A DNA stretch of 11,516 nt from Planctomycetaceae bacterium TMED10 (GCA_002168195.1 NHBP01000072.1:27875-39390); one strand, 5' to 3'; shown: positions 1-7,598, numbered from the stretch's first letter. Made by a program: numbers and translations. Notes: generated by a model from the sequence alone, not told the origin.

Positions 1-279
1 CCCCCGTCTCCCGCAGAGGGTTTCGTCAATCTACCGCGGAAAAACGTTGGTGATCAGTTGACTATCCTGGTGACCTCAGCAGAGCGATGGCATTCGTTCG
101 GGGCACGCAACCAAAGCAGGCAAAAACGTGAGCCTATTCGCGCCGTCGTAATCAACGATGGCCCCAAATGCTCGGCAGAACATGGAAAGCCATGGATTGG
201 CCTGACTCTCGCCAACGAACCGACGCGCCAGTTTCAGCGACAATGGGAAAGGCAATGCCATGAAGACTGGGCGCGATAA
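1..279 (+). CDS. 3' end of an unidentified upstream gene (possibly DUF58 family)
   Basis: Frame 1 is open from the first base to the TAA at 277-279, giving about 92 residues of what must be the C-terminus of a gene starting outside the window. The fragment is soluble-looking, with a beta-like stretch (QLTILVTSAERWHSFG), another (IRAVVIND) and a charged Gln/Arg-rich tail ending in EDWAR. No catalytic motif or membrane segment is visible. Its last 20 bases overlap the start of the transglutaminase-like gene, which suggests translational coupling. MoxR operons commonly include a DUF58 protein next to the transglutaminase and the ATPase, so DUF58 is the first guess. That rests on context, not on a recognised motif. 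A TTG at 58 could be a start codon, but the open frame continues upstream, so a truncated longer gene is preferred. Confidence 0.55.
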   Translation, partial: PPSPAEGFVNLPRKNVGDQLTILVTSAERWHSFGARNQSRQKREPIRAVVINDGPKCSAEHGKPWIGLTLANEPTRQFQRQWERQCHEDWAR

Positions 280-2623
280 AGAATTCGGGACACTCCTGTT
301 AGTGACGCTTTCGGCGGCGTCACTCACGGTTGCCAGAATACCATCCTGCGCTTCGCTGGTGTGGATGCTAGCGACGTCACTATTTTTCATTGGCATGCCG
401 TGGCTACTGTGGATCGGGCTGCGATCAAAGTTCGCCGGCACAATGGACCGCCACTTTCCCATGATCTGCGTCTTTTGGACACTCTTGCCTGTCGGAGTCG
501 AGTTTGTGTTGCGCATTTTCGACGTTGGCGACTTACCGATCATCACCATGCTGGTTTGTTTTCAGAATACTGCCCTCATTCTCGGTGCATTCAGTCATCG
601 TCAACGAGCTCGGCAAATTGCTTGCCTTTTTGCGGCGTTTATGGCTCTCTTCGCCACGGTGATCGGCACATCGCTAGCGGTTTACCTACTAGCCGGTCTG
701 TTTGGTGTGATGATGCTGTGGTGGCTCATGGCGCGATACTGGGAACGCGTTCAAAAAACGATTGCTCCCGGGCAGACCGATCGTTGCTTGCCACTACGAT
801 CCTCGGTCATGGGAGGCGTGGTGATTATTTCAACCCTGCTGTTGATCGCCCTGGGGTCTACGTCGGCCTCCACTTACGTCATTCGTGGCTTTATGCCATC
901 CTCCGGCGGAACCCCTTGGAGCGACGAATTGGCAAGTGCCGGAGTCGGGGATGGCGATGCGATGGTTGCAGCCAAGGAAGAAGCGACCAGTTTCGGGCCC
1001 GTCGATAGCGAACTGTTTTTGGATTCGGAGATGCCATCGCTATACGACATGGTCAACGAGCTATATGGCGACCCTGTGAAGCCAAAAAAATGGAAGAAAA
1101 GTATCGCTCTTGCCCCCGGAGAGGTGAAAGCGATTGAGCAGCGGATCGCCAAATCGAAGCAGAGCGGTCGCGAGTTCTCCACATTACGGCGTCAAGCGAA
1201 ACGAAAAAGAAAAACGCTGAGCGATCGTGATGGGGCTGCGATGCTGTACGTCGTGGGCCGTACACCTCTGCATCTGGCGCTGGAGCGGTTCGACTCATTC
1301 GATGGACGCGAATGGACGCATTCAGACAATTCCCAACCGCATTCCCCGATTCGGCTCGAGGACCATGGCGGAGAACCCTGGGTCTATTGCATGCCGGTAG
1401 ACTCATCGCCCATCCTCCGGGGTTTAGAACCTAATGCGGTTAAATTCATCAACCTGAAGACAAACCGTATTCCGTCTCCAACACAGTTGACCGCAATTCA
1501 CGTGCACAAGATCGATCGGCCGGACTTTTTTGGCTGGACGGATGATTCGGTGGTTTACATGCCGGAGCGGGATCATATCCCGCAGCTCACGGTGGTTCAC
1601 TTAAGGTCGCAGGGATTGAACCTTCAGTCATTGCGCGACAGTGATTTTACGGCAGGCTTTCCGCAAGTGGACCAACAGGATACCGCATCCGCCGTCGCCA
1701 AGACCGCAGAAGTCGTTGCACTGCACACGGATTGCAGCAAACATGGCGACCTGGTCTCAGACACAGCCGCTGAATGGACACAAAACGTGCCGCGTGGCTG
1801 GCAGCAGGTCGAAGCTGTTGTCCGTCATTTAAGACAAGACTTTACACTCGATCGCCAGTCGACAGCCGATGCGGACTGCGACGATGTGGTCTCCCATTTT
1901 CTAACCAATCGAAGCGGGCCGGATTATTTATTTGCGACGGCCGCTGCGATGTTGCTCCGTGAGTTAGGTTATCCTACACGGCTCGTGACCGGCTTTTACG
2001 CACGGCAGGACCGGTTCGACCGCCGGGCAGGACAAACTCCGGTATTGGCCGACGATGTGCATGTCTGGGCAGAGGTTTATGTGGGTGGAAATATCTGGGT
2101 CGCGATTGAGCCGACGCCGGGATACGAACCACCCGCTGAGAACCTGACATTCCGCCAGTGGGCGTTCGCCTGCGTTGTCGCGTTCCTTCATTGGTGCCGA
2201 CAACATCTCATCATGTTGCTAGCGATCACGGCCGTCCTCATCATAGCGTTCCAGACGCGTCGCGATTGGTTGGCTTTTCTCGGAAATGCGGTCTGCAGAC
2301 TGATGGGATTGCGATCCGCCGAAGCACGCATCCGCTGGACATTACGGTTACTTTCGTGGCGTTCCTGGCTGGCCGGATGTCCACGACCAGCACAAAAGAC
2401 GATCACGTCCTGGTATTCGCCCCTCATGCGTGAGGGGAACACGGAAACACAGCAAGCCATGCGACGATTCTTATTATGGTCGGAGCGATTGCTGTACTCT
2501 GAGCTTAAGATTGACCCCAAAGATCACTACGAAATCAATCACGCCTGCATGGCCGCAGTTATTGTTAGCCGTCATCGGAGGATAGCCAACTGTTTAAAAA
2601 TTAATCTGAGTGAAACTTCATGA
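260..2623 (+). CDS. TgpA-like membrane protein with a transglutaminase-fold domain lacking the catalytic Cys
   Basis: 787 residues. The N-terminal part has about six hydrophobic segments (near residues 11-25, 32-53, 67-86, 92-110, 119-157 and 184-203). A large, probably periplasmic region follows. It includes a very basic stretch (273-320) and then the TgpA-style strand region with YVVGRTPLHLALERFDSFDG (330-349) followed by REW. The transglutaminase core spans about 545-625 and is recognised from RSGPDYLFATAA, LRELGYPTRLVTGFYA, DDVHVWAEVYV and EPTPG. A C-terminal membrane segment (about 634-664) and a cytoplasmic tail complete the TgpA layout. In active members the core reads G-x-C and D-P-T. 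Here Asp555 replaces the Cys and Glu617 replaces the Asp, while His601 is kept, so transglutaminase or thiol-protease activity is doubtful. The start at ATG 260 has GGGAAAGG seven bases upstream and overlaps the previous gene. The stop overlaps the MoxR start by ATGA. The likely role is an envelope or assembly factor working with MoxR (inference). Confidence 0.85.
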   Translation: MKTGRDKEFGTLLLVTLSAASLTVARIPSCASLVWMLATSLFFIGMPWLLWIGLRSKFAGTMDRHFPMICVFWTLLPVGVEFVLRIFDVGDLPIITMLVCFQNTALILGAFSHRQRARQIACLFAAFMALFATVIGTSLAVYLLAGLFGVMMLWWLMARYWERVQKTIAPGQTDRCLPLRSSVMGGVVIISTLLLIALGSTSASTYVIRGFMPSSGGTPWSDELASAGVGDGDAMVAAKEEATSFGPVDSELFLDSEMPSLYDMVNELYGDPVKPKKWKKSIALAPGEVKAIEQRIAKSKQSGREFSTLRRQAKRKRKTLSDRDGAAMLYVVGRTPLHLALERFDSFDGREWTHSDNSQPHSPIRLEDHGGEPWVYCMPVDSSPILRGLEPNAVKFINLKTNRIPSPTQLTAIHVHKIDRPDFFGWTDDSVVYMPERDHIPQLTVVHLRSQGLNLQSLRDSDFTAGFPQVDQQDTASAVAKTAEVVALHTDCSKHGDLVSDTAAEWTQNVPRGWQQVEAVVRHLRQDFTLDRQSTADADCDDVVSHFLTNRSGPDYLFATAAAMLLRELGYPTRLVTGFYARQDRFDRRAGQTPVLADDVHVWAEVYVGGNIWVAIEPTPGYEPPAENLTFRQWAFACVVAFLHWCRQHLIMLLAITAVLIIAFQTRRDWLAFLGNAVCRLMGLRSAEARIRWTLRLLSWRSWLAGCPRPAQKTITSWYSPLMREGNTETQQAMRRFLLWSERLLYSELKIDPKDHYEINHACMAAVIVSRHRRIANCLKINLSETS

Positions 2624-3624
2624 GCACGAAAAGAGCAGCCACGTTACACGACGTGATGGAAAAACAAATGAATGAAAACACTTGCCAGCACCAATCGACT
2701 ATCGACGCTCTGCGCGGTGCACTCAATCATGTGCTGATCGGCAAGGATGAGATCATTGAGATGGTATTGGCCTGCCTGCTCGCGCGCGGGCATTTGCTCT
2801 TTGACGATCTACCGGGATTAGGCAAGACAACGCTGGCGAAAGCGGTTGCGCACGCAGTCGGCGGACAGTTTGCCCGAGTGCAATGCACTCCCGACCTACT
2901 GCCGACCGATATCACTGGCTTCAATATGTTTGACCAGAAAAACCGTGAGTTCGAGTTTCACCGTGGCCCCGTCTTCTCCGACGTCTTGCTGGCCGACGAA
3001 ATCAATCGAGCGACACCGCGAACACAAAGCGCACTCTTCGAGGCAATGGCCGAGCGACAAGTGACGATCGATAGCCAGTCTTATCAACTGAGTAAAACAT
3101 TTCTGGTCATCGCTACTCAAAATCCCGTTGAAAGTCATGGCGCCTTTCCACTGCCTGAAGCGCAACTGGATCGTTTTGCGATGAAACTTCGGATCGGCTA
3201 TCCGAATCGTGCGAACGAAATCGAAATGCTCGGCGCAAACATCGGTTCGGTCGACGGCACGAAAACGGAAACGAGAACCGTAATTTCACCGCATCAATTA
3301 TGCGAACTGCAAGAACACGTTTCCAAAGTCGCATTAGCGCAGAGCGTCCGCGAATATCTAGTTGATCTCGGACGAGCAACCCGCGAACACAAGGCGATTA
3401 CGTTAGGGCTCAGCCCAAGGGGGCTGATCACGTGGCAGCGGGTCGCGCAAGCACGCGCGCACCTGTGCGGACGAGACTTTGTAACACCGGACGATATTCA
3501 GGATGTGGCGGGTCCGGTTTTAGAGGTCCGTCTGGGCGGCGACTTTGACGCGGCACCAAGAATCGTCCAAGAGATCCTGGCATCGGTTAGTGTTCCCGTC
3601 CACGAAACAAACAGCAGAAAGTGA
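2620..3624 (+). CDS. MoxR-family AAA+ ATPase
   Basis: 334 residues, the usual length for MoxR proteins, which act as cytoplasmic ATP-driven chaperones that assemble or activate partner complexes, often with VWA or DUF58 proteins. Visible motifs in order: Walker A PGLGKTT (residues 65-71, Lys69), the family stretch VQCTPDLLPTDITG, Walker B LLADE (Asp126-Glu127) followed by INRATPRTQSALFEAMAE, sensor 1 ATQNP (Asn168), the LPEAQLDRF segment with Arg185, and sensor 2 LGLSPRGL (Arg267). All key residues are present, so the ATPase should be active. The ATG at 2620 overlaps the stop of the transglutaminase-like gene (ATGA). A later Met at residue 13 is possible, but the overlap favours the first. 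The next gene begins six bases after the stop. Here the ATPase follows its transglutaminase-like partner rather than leading the operon, as it often does. Confidence 0.95.
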   Translation: MSTKRAATLHDVMEKQMNENTCQHQSTIDALRGALNHVLIGKDEIIEMVLACLLARGHLLFDDLPGLGKTTLAKAVAHAVGGQFARVQCTPDLLPTDITGFNMFDQKNREFEFHRGPVFSDVLLADEINRATPRTQSALFEAMAERQVTIDSQSYQLSKTFLVIATQNPVESHGAFPLPEAQLDRFAMKLRIGYPNRANEIEMLGANIGSVDGTKTETRTVISPHQLCELQEHVSKVALAQSVREYLVDLGRATREHKAITLGLSPRGLITWQRVAQARAHLCGRDFVTPDDIQDVAGPVLEVRLGGDFDAAPRIVQEILASVSVPVHETNSRK

Positions 3625-3630
3625 CTTTCC

Positions 3631-4284
3631 ATGAAATATTCTGAAATTGGTTTTGCCATCTTCCTGTTTGGGTCGGGATTTTTTTTATGGGGGTGTAACC
3701 CATCGGCATCTTCGGTTGACGCAGAACACAACGATTCTGCAAACAGTCATCAGCACGAGGCCGGCCACTCCCACGAGCATCCACACCCCCACGAGCATCC
3801 ACACCCTCACGAGCATCCACATTCCGACGACCACCCACACTCCCACGACGATCCCCACGGCAGTCCGGTGCAAGGCGGGCAGATCGTTGCGATCGGGCAC
3901 TCCCATCATGGCAAGGGTGAAACGCACTACCACGCGGAGATCATGCCGCTGGCCGATGGAAGGATTATCTTTCATGTCCTGACAGACGACCGGCACGGCG
4001 AGTCACAGCCTGCTGATGTGTCGATGGATAAAATCAGGGCATATGTCGATCCACTCGACAGGGACTCAGTGCAAGCGGTCGAAGTTACTTTCTCAGCAAG
4101 AAAAAAAAGCGGCGGCTCGACCTTTACTGCGACCATTCCAGAAGTGCTTCAAGACAGCAAACGGCTGTCTGTGATTATTCCCAAGATTGAACTGGGAGGT
4201 GAGCGACTCAACTTCAGTTTCAAAGCTTCCACAACGGTTACCCCGGCGCAGTCTGAAAAAACCGCTGCGGGGGATTCGAAGTGA
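3631..4284 (+). CDS. His-rich metal-binding lipoprotein
   Basis: 217 residues. A short hydrophobic signal (residues 6-19) ends in LWGC, a plausible lipobox with Cys22 as the lipidated residue, so the protein is probably anchored in the periplasm or envelope. Residues 40-76 contain 16 histidines in hexapeptide repeats of the HEHPHP type. More histidines follow in GHSHHGKGETHYHAE (89-103). The rest (about 104-200) looks like a small beta-rich domain with alternating hydrophobic strands, ending in a Thr/Ala/Lys tail. Histidine clusters of this kind bind Zn, Ni, Co or Cu in other proteins. The exact metal cannot be read from the sequence. The gene lies six bases after the MoxR gene and overlaps the permease gene by GTGA, so it is probably made together with the permease as a periplasmic metal-capturing partner (inference). 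The ATG at 3631 lacks a strong Shine-Dalgarno sequence. The family name is unknown to me. Confidence 0.8.
   Translation: MKYSEIGFAIFLFGSGFFLWGCNPSASSVDAEHNDSANSHQHEAGHSHEHPHPHEHPHPHEHPHSDDHPHSHDDPHGSPVQGGQIVAIGHSHHGKGETHYHAEIMPLADGRIIFHVLTDDRHGESQPADVSMDKIRAYVDPLDRDSVQAVEVTFSARKKSGGSTFTATIPEVLQDSKRLSVIIPKIELGGERLNFSFKASTTVTPAQSEKTAAGDSK
3772..3861 (+). repeat. 18-bp tandem repeat encoding HEHPHP-type hexapeptides
   Basis: Five consecutive 18-base units start at 3772, 3790, 3808, 3826 and 3844. The first two differ by one base (last position C or T). The third differs slightly more (cat tcc at its end). The last two have diverged. The encoded units are HEHPHP, HEHPHP, HEHPHS, DDHPHS and HDDPHG. 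The near identity of the first units suggests recent slippage duplication, so copy number may vary between strains. Confidence 0.85.
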
Positions 4285-5888
4285 CCAACTTTCTGCTGCT
4301 GGCCGACGCCGGTAGTCCAGGCTACGAAGGCCTCTTCACAGACTTCAACACCACGCTGTGGAGCGCTGTGTTACGGATGACGCTGGCAATGGTATCCGCA
4401 GCACCGTTTCTCGTTGCCGGTGTCTTTGCCGCAGGAATCCTTCGCGGCATGGTGGGAGCGCAGCGAACCAGAAGCATTCTGGGGGTTGGTCATTGGTCCG
4501 GGCCGCTGCGGGCCTGGGGGCTGGGCATCACGTTACCGATCTGTTCACTTGGCGCTTTACCGGTTGCCCGCGAACTGCGCCGGGCCGGCGTGCCGAGCGG
4601 AACGGTTATTAGTTTTGTTCTTGTCGCCCCCGTCCTCAATCCGGTTTCGATCATTTACGGACTGAGTCACATCCCACTGAGCATGCTTTTTTACTTCGCG
4701 GCAGGCACGTTCCTTGTTTCGGTCGGTATCGGTGTCGTCTGGAATAGGGTGGTTGCCGACAAATATGACATCACGCTCGACCGGCCCGAAACGGCCCCGC
4801 GCGAGAGCCGTTACAGGCTTGCCGTTGCCGGACACACGTCTGCGACGGCACTGATCGGCCCTGCCGCGGTCGATTATGGCCTCGCGCTGCTGGCAGTCGG
4901 ATTGCTCGGAGCATTCCTACCGCACGGAGCACTGCAAACCGGGCTCACTCGTGATAACACCCTTGCTCCGATCATTATGGGTGTTGTAGCGATCCCCGTT
5001 TACGTGACGCCGACCGAGGTGATGATGCATTTTGGTCTGATCGTTCGCGATGGATACTCCCTTGGAGCGGCCTTTGCTCTCGTCGTGCTCGGGGCGGGGG
5101 CAAATGTTGGTGTCGCAAATTGGTTGCGGCGCGACTACGGCTTCAAGTCTCTTGCTCTATTCGTTTCCTTACTGATTGGTTCCACCCTCGCCCTCGGGTT
5201 CACAGCGGATCGCACCATTATTCACGGGGCTGCGAAGGCGAGCGACCATACCCATGCCTTTGACCCCTTCACCCGTCTATCAAACGTCCCCGACCAAAAC
5301 GCCAATGCTCAATGGGTCTATACCCAGGTTCAGAAGTCGATGACGCCAGACCGTTTTTGGGGTTTGGGACTATTGATCCTGGTTGCGATCGCTGGCATCG
5401 CTTTACGATTGGCCGGCAGTCGCTACAAAATCGACCACCTCTTGGAGCCCGATGAGGGTTCAACCGCCATTTCCAAACGCGAACTGTCGCTTTCTCCCTT
5501 CCAACTCTGTATCGCAGGTATCGCTTCCGTATTAGCTGCTTCCGCCATTGGTCTCTACATCTTTTATCCTCCGGTGGACGCACTCATCAAAGACATGAAT
5601 ATGATTCGTGTCGGTGTCTACGATGGTGTTCGGGAGCAAAATCCAACCGAGACAAGTCGCCGCATTGCACAGTGGCGATTTTGTCTAAAAAAACTCCCCA
5701 CAAGCGCGCAAATCCGTTTCGGCAGTGTTGACGATGCAAAACGGGAAAGTGTGGATGAAGTTCTCTACAGCCTGAGAACGCTAGAAGAATATGTACAGCG
5801 TGGACGGTTTCGAGAGGCGGAAGCTTTGACTGCGTATGTCGAGAAGGAATACGGAACGTGTCGCAATGCATTTCGAGCGACAAATTAG
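4281..5888 (+). CDS. YraQ/ArsP/SO_0444-like permease with C-terminal extension
   Basis: 535 residues. About ten membrane segments form two half-repeats (near 27-57, 74-95, 105-127, 131-154 / 196-214, 228-247, 258-279, 287-307) plus 358-378 and 408-430. The half-repeat signature LPICSLGALPVARELRRAGV (85-104), followed by SFVLVAPVLNPVS (111-123), is characteristic of the permease family PF03773 (formerly DUF318), whose members export arsenicals or metals such as Cu and Zn. The common P-x-C-S-C motif is C-S-L here (Cys88, Leu90), and the second repeat reads IPVYVTPTE, with Thr243 where I expect a Cys. A loop with His323 and His325 (SDHTHAFDPF) lies between segments. Residues 431-535 are a soluble helical domain with Cys468 and Cys527, not normal for the family. 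The GTG start at 4281 overlaps the lipoprotein stop and has GGGGGA six bases upstream. The substrate is unknown. A divalent metal is suggested by the His-rich partner (inference). Confidence 0.8.
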   Translation: MTNFLLLADAGSPGYEGLFTDFNTTLWSAVLRMTLAMVSAAPFLVAGVFAAGILRGMVGAQRTRSILGVGHWSGPLRAWGLGITLPICSLGALPVARELRRAGVPSGTVISFVLVAPVLNPVSIIYGLSHIPLSMLFYFAAGTFLVSVGIGVVWNRVVADKYDITLDRPETAPRESRYRLAVAGHTSATALIGPAAVDYGLALLAVGLLGAFLPHGALQTGLTRDNTLAPIIMGVVAIPVYVTPTEVMMHFGLIVRDGYSLGAAFALVVLGAGANVGVANWLRRDYGFKSLALFVSLLIGSTLALGFTADRTIIHGAAKASDHTHAFDPFTRLSNVPDQNANAQWVYTQVQKSMTPDRFWGLGLLILVAIAGIALRLAGSRYKIDHLLEPDEGSTAISKRELSLSPFQLCIAGIASVLAASAIGLYIFYPPVDALIKDMNMIRVGVYDGVREQNPTETSRRIAQWRFCLKKLPTSAQIRFGSVDDAKRESVDEVLYSLRTLEEYVQRGRFREAEALTAYVEKEYGTCRNAFRATN

Positions 5889-6081
5889 CATCCTGACGGT
5901 AGGGACACCATGAGACGATTTTGAATAATGCGTGTTGGCCGAGAGGTTATTTTCGATCCTTTTTTACCATCGTCTTTTCACTTAAACTGCACGCTGATCG
6001 TTTGCTAGGGCGTGAGCTTACAGGGCGGACGGAACCCTCGGAAACCCAAACCCGCTCGCTATCAGAAAACACAGATGCGTG

Positions 6082-6094
6082 TCACCGCCGGTGA
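6082..6094. promoter_or_regulatory. Short inverted repeat in the leader of the PLP-enzyme gene
   Basis: TCACC-GCC-GGTGA is a perfect 5-bp inverted repeat with a 3-base spacer, ending 18 bases before the preferred start codon and just before the GGAGG ribosome-binding site. It could fold into a small hairpin in the leader or be an operator half-site pair. The arms are short enough that chance is a real alternative. Confidence 0.25.
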
Positions 6095-6096
6095 AT

Positions 6097-6101
6097 GGAG
6101 G
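6097..6101 (+). promoter_or_regulatory. Ribosome-binding site favouring the start at 6113
   Basis: GGAGG is the strongest Shine-Dalgarno match near this gene. It lies 11 bases before the ATG at 6113. It sits inside the codons that an ATG at 6095 would use, so it cannot serve that earlier start. The spacing is slightly long but acceptable. Confidence 0.5.
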
Positions 6102-6112
6102 CCCGAGTCACG

Positions 6113-7486
6113 ATGAGTCAAACCGCGAAGCGGACCTGTGTGCCTCCCACGACCCAATGCCATGCCAGCGACATGATTCATCAACATGGCTTCAGCGATC
6201 AGGCTCCGCCCTGCTCTGAGATTGCTGGAATGGATGTCCGCGAACTAGCGACTCAACATGGTTCACCTCTGTATGTCATCGTAGAAGAGACATTACGAAA
6301 AAAATATCGAGCCGCTTTTACCGCGATCTCTAGTCGGTATCCCAACGTCAAGTTTGCATGGTCCTATAAGACGAATTACCTGAAGGCAGTCTGTAACGTC
6401 TTTCACCAGGAAGGTGCCCTTGCGGAAGTTGTCTCAGATTTTGAATATGAAAAAGCCCGCAACCTTGGAGTCACCGGTTCGGACATTATTTTTAATGGTC
6501 CCTACAAAAATAAAACCATCCTTCGACGGGCGGTTGCCGAAGGAGCCCGAATCCAAGTTGATAACCTTGATGAGCTAACGCTACTGGAACAGCTTGCCGG
6601 CGAGCAGGAAAACACCTTGCCAGTAGGATTGCGCGTGAATATGCATGCTGGCACAGAGCCGGTATGGGATAAATTCGGCTTTAACTTTGAGTCCGGTGAA
6701 GCGCATCGCGTCGTCGAGAGGATTGCCCTCGGTGGTCGACTCCGTCTCGATGGACTGCATATGCATCTCGGTACGTTCATCCTCGACCTTGATACTTATG
6801 GCGAAGGCGTAGAAAAACTGCTCGACCTCGCCCGCTATGCCCACGAAACGTTCAAGATCGAACTCAAATATATCAACGTGGGTGGTGGATTTGCGTCAGA
6901 CAATTCACTCAAAGGGCACAATCGAACGGGTGAAGACAAGGCCCCAACACTCGATCAGTATGCAAGCGCGATTTGTGACCCTCTTTTAAACAACATGCCG
7001 GACTACCAAAATCTTCCGCTACTGCTTTTTGAAAATGGCCGTGCGCTTGTCGATGAGGCGGGGTTTTTAATCACACGAGTATTGAGCAGCAAGGCAACAA
7101 CCGATGACGAGCGGGCCGTTATTGTGGATGCGGGTGTCAATCTGTTGCAGACGGCAAACTGGTATCGTCTGAACGTTCATCCGGTCGAATCGACGAGTAA
7201 ACCTGTTACAGCAACCAAGGTCTTTGGTCCACTCTGCATGAACATTGACATTCTCCGCGAGCATGCACCGTTGCCGACTTTAAAGCCGAATGATCTGCTC
7301 GTTATCCATCCGGTAGGCGCTTACAACATTACGCAGTCGATGCAATTCATTACCTACCGACCGCGTGTGGTGATGCTTGGAGCCAACGGTGAGATTGACG
7401 TGATTCGCGATCAAGAAAGCCTTGAAACGGTCGAATCTCTCGAACAGTTACCCGATCGTCTGATAAGCAAAGAACGATCCGAGTAA
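6113..7486 (+). CDS. Fold-type III PLP-dependent decarboxylase-like enzyme (LysA/ODC superfamily)
   Basis: 457 residues from ATG 6113 (an in-frame ATG at 6095 would add six). The alanine-racemase-like barrel comes first: FAWSYKTN holds the probable PLP lysine (Lys86), HMHLGT (216-221) matches the H-x-H-x-G-S motif, and VGGGFAS (256-262) is the phosphate-binding glycine loop. The C-terminal beta domain has FENGRALVDEAG (306-317, the usual EPGR motif), FGPLCMNID with Cys375, and GAYNITQS (402-409) with Tyr404. In diaminopimelate decarboxylases the Cys motif reads CES and in ornithine decarboxylases CD. Here it is CMN, so the substrate is probably neither. The reaction should be decarboxylation or another alpha-carbon chemistry on an amino acid in the cytoplasm. 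The N-terminal 40 residues, with three Cys, are an unusual extension. The gene stands 224 bases after the permease, so it probably has its own promoter. It may be a specialised-metabolism or cell-wall enzyme rather than housekeeping LysA. Confidence 0.85.
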   Translation: MSQTAKRTCVPPTTQCHASDMIHQHGFSDQAPPCSEIAGMDVRELATQHGSPLYVIVEETLRKKYRAAFTAISSRYPNVKFAWSYKTNYLKAVCNVFHQEGALAEVVSDFEYEKARNLGVTGSDIIFNGPYKNKTILRRAVAEGARIQVDNLDELTLLEQLAGEQENTLPVGLRVNMHAGTEPVWDKFGFNFESGEAHRVVERIALGGRLRLDGLHMHLGTFILDLDTYGEGVEKLLDLARYAHETFKIELKYINVGGGFASDNSLKGHNRTGEDKAPTLDQYASAICDPLLNNMPDYQNLPLLLFENGRALVDEAGFLITRVLSSKATTDDERAVIVDAGVNLLQTANWYRLNVHPVESTSKPVTATKVFGPLCMNIDILREHAPLPTLKPNDLLVIHPVGAYNITQSMQFITYRPRVVMLGANGEIDVIRDQESLETVESLEQLPDRLISKERSE

Positions 7487-7598
7487 CGATTAGAACTGAG
7501 AACACTTCGATGATGGCCAAGTGGTTACCCGCCGTTTAGGTGACTCCTCTTATCGATCCTGCTCGCTGGCAAAGAGTGCATCTTAAATACATCGGCAA

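Noticed and set aside
76..549. A 157-codon minus-strand open frame over the first gene junction
   Set aside because: It spans two overlapping plus-strand genes and its product is low-complexity Ser/Pro-rich without motifs.
361..1008. A 215-codon plus-strand open frame in a second frame of the TgpA-like gene
   Set aside because: The alternative frame encodes Arg/His/Cys-rich sequence, whereas the chosen frame gives clear membrane helices and the TgpA layout.
3622..3633. The sequence ACTTTCCATG occurs at the start of both the lipoprotein gene and the dimethylformamidase-like gene (near 7772)
   Set aside because: Ten bases shared at two start codons may be chance. With no third copy and no known element of this kind, I do not call it regulatory.
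5923..5966. Possible terminator after the permease (AATAA/TTATT arms and a downstream run of T)
   Set aside because: The stem is only five A-T pairs around an 18-base loop, and the T-run is not directly after the stem, so it is not a convincing intrinsic terminator.
6001..6060. The GC-rich leader segment before the PLP-enzyme gene considered as a riboswitch
   Set aside because: Only short arms (AGGG/CCCT at 6022-6038) can be paired by eye, and no known riboswitch core motif is visible.
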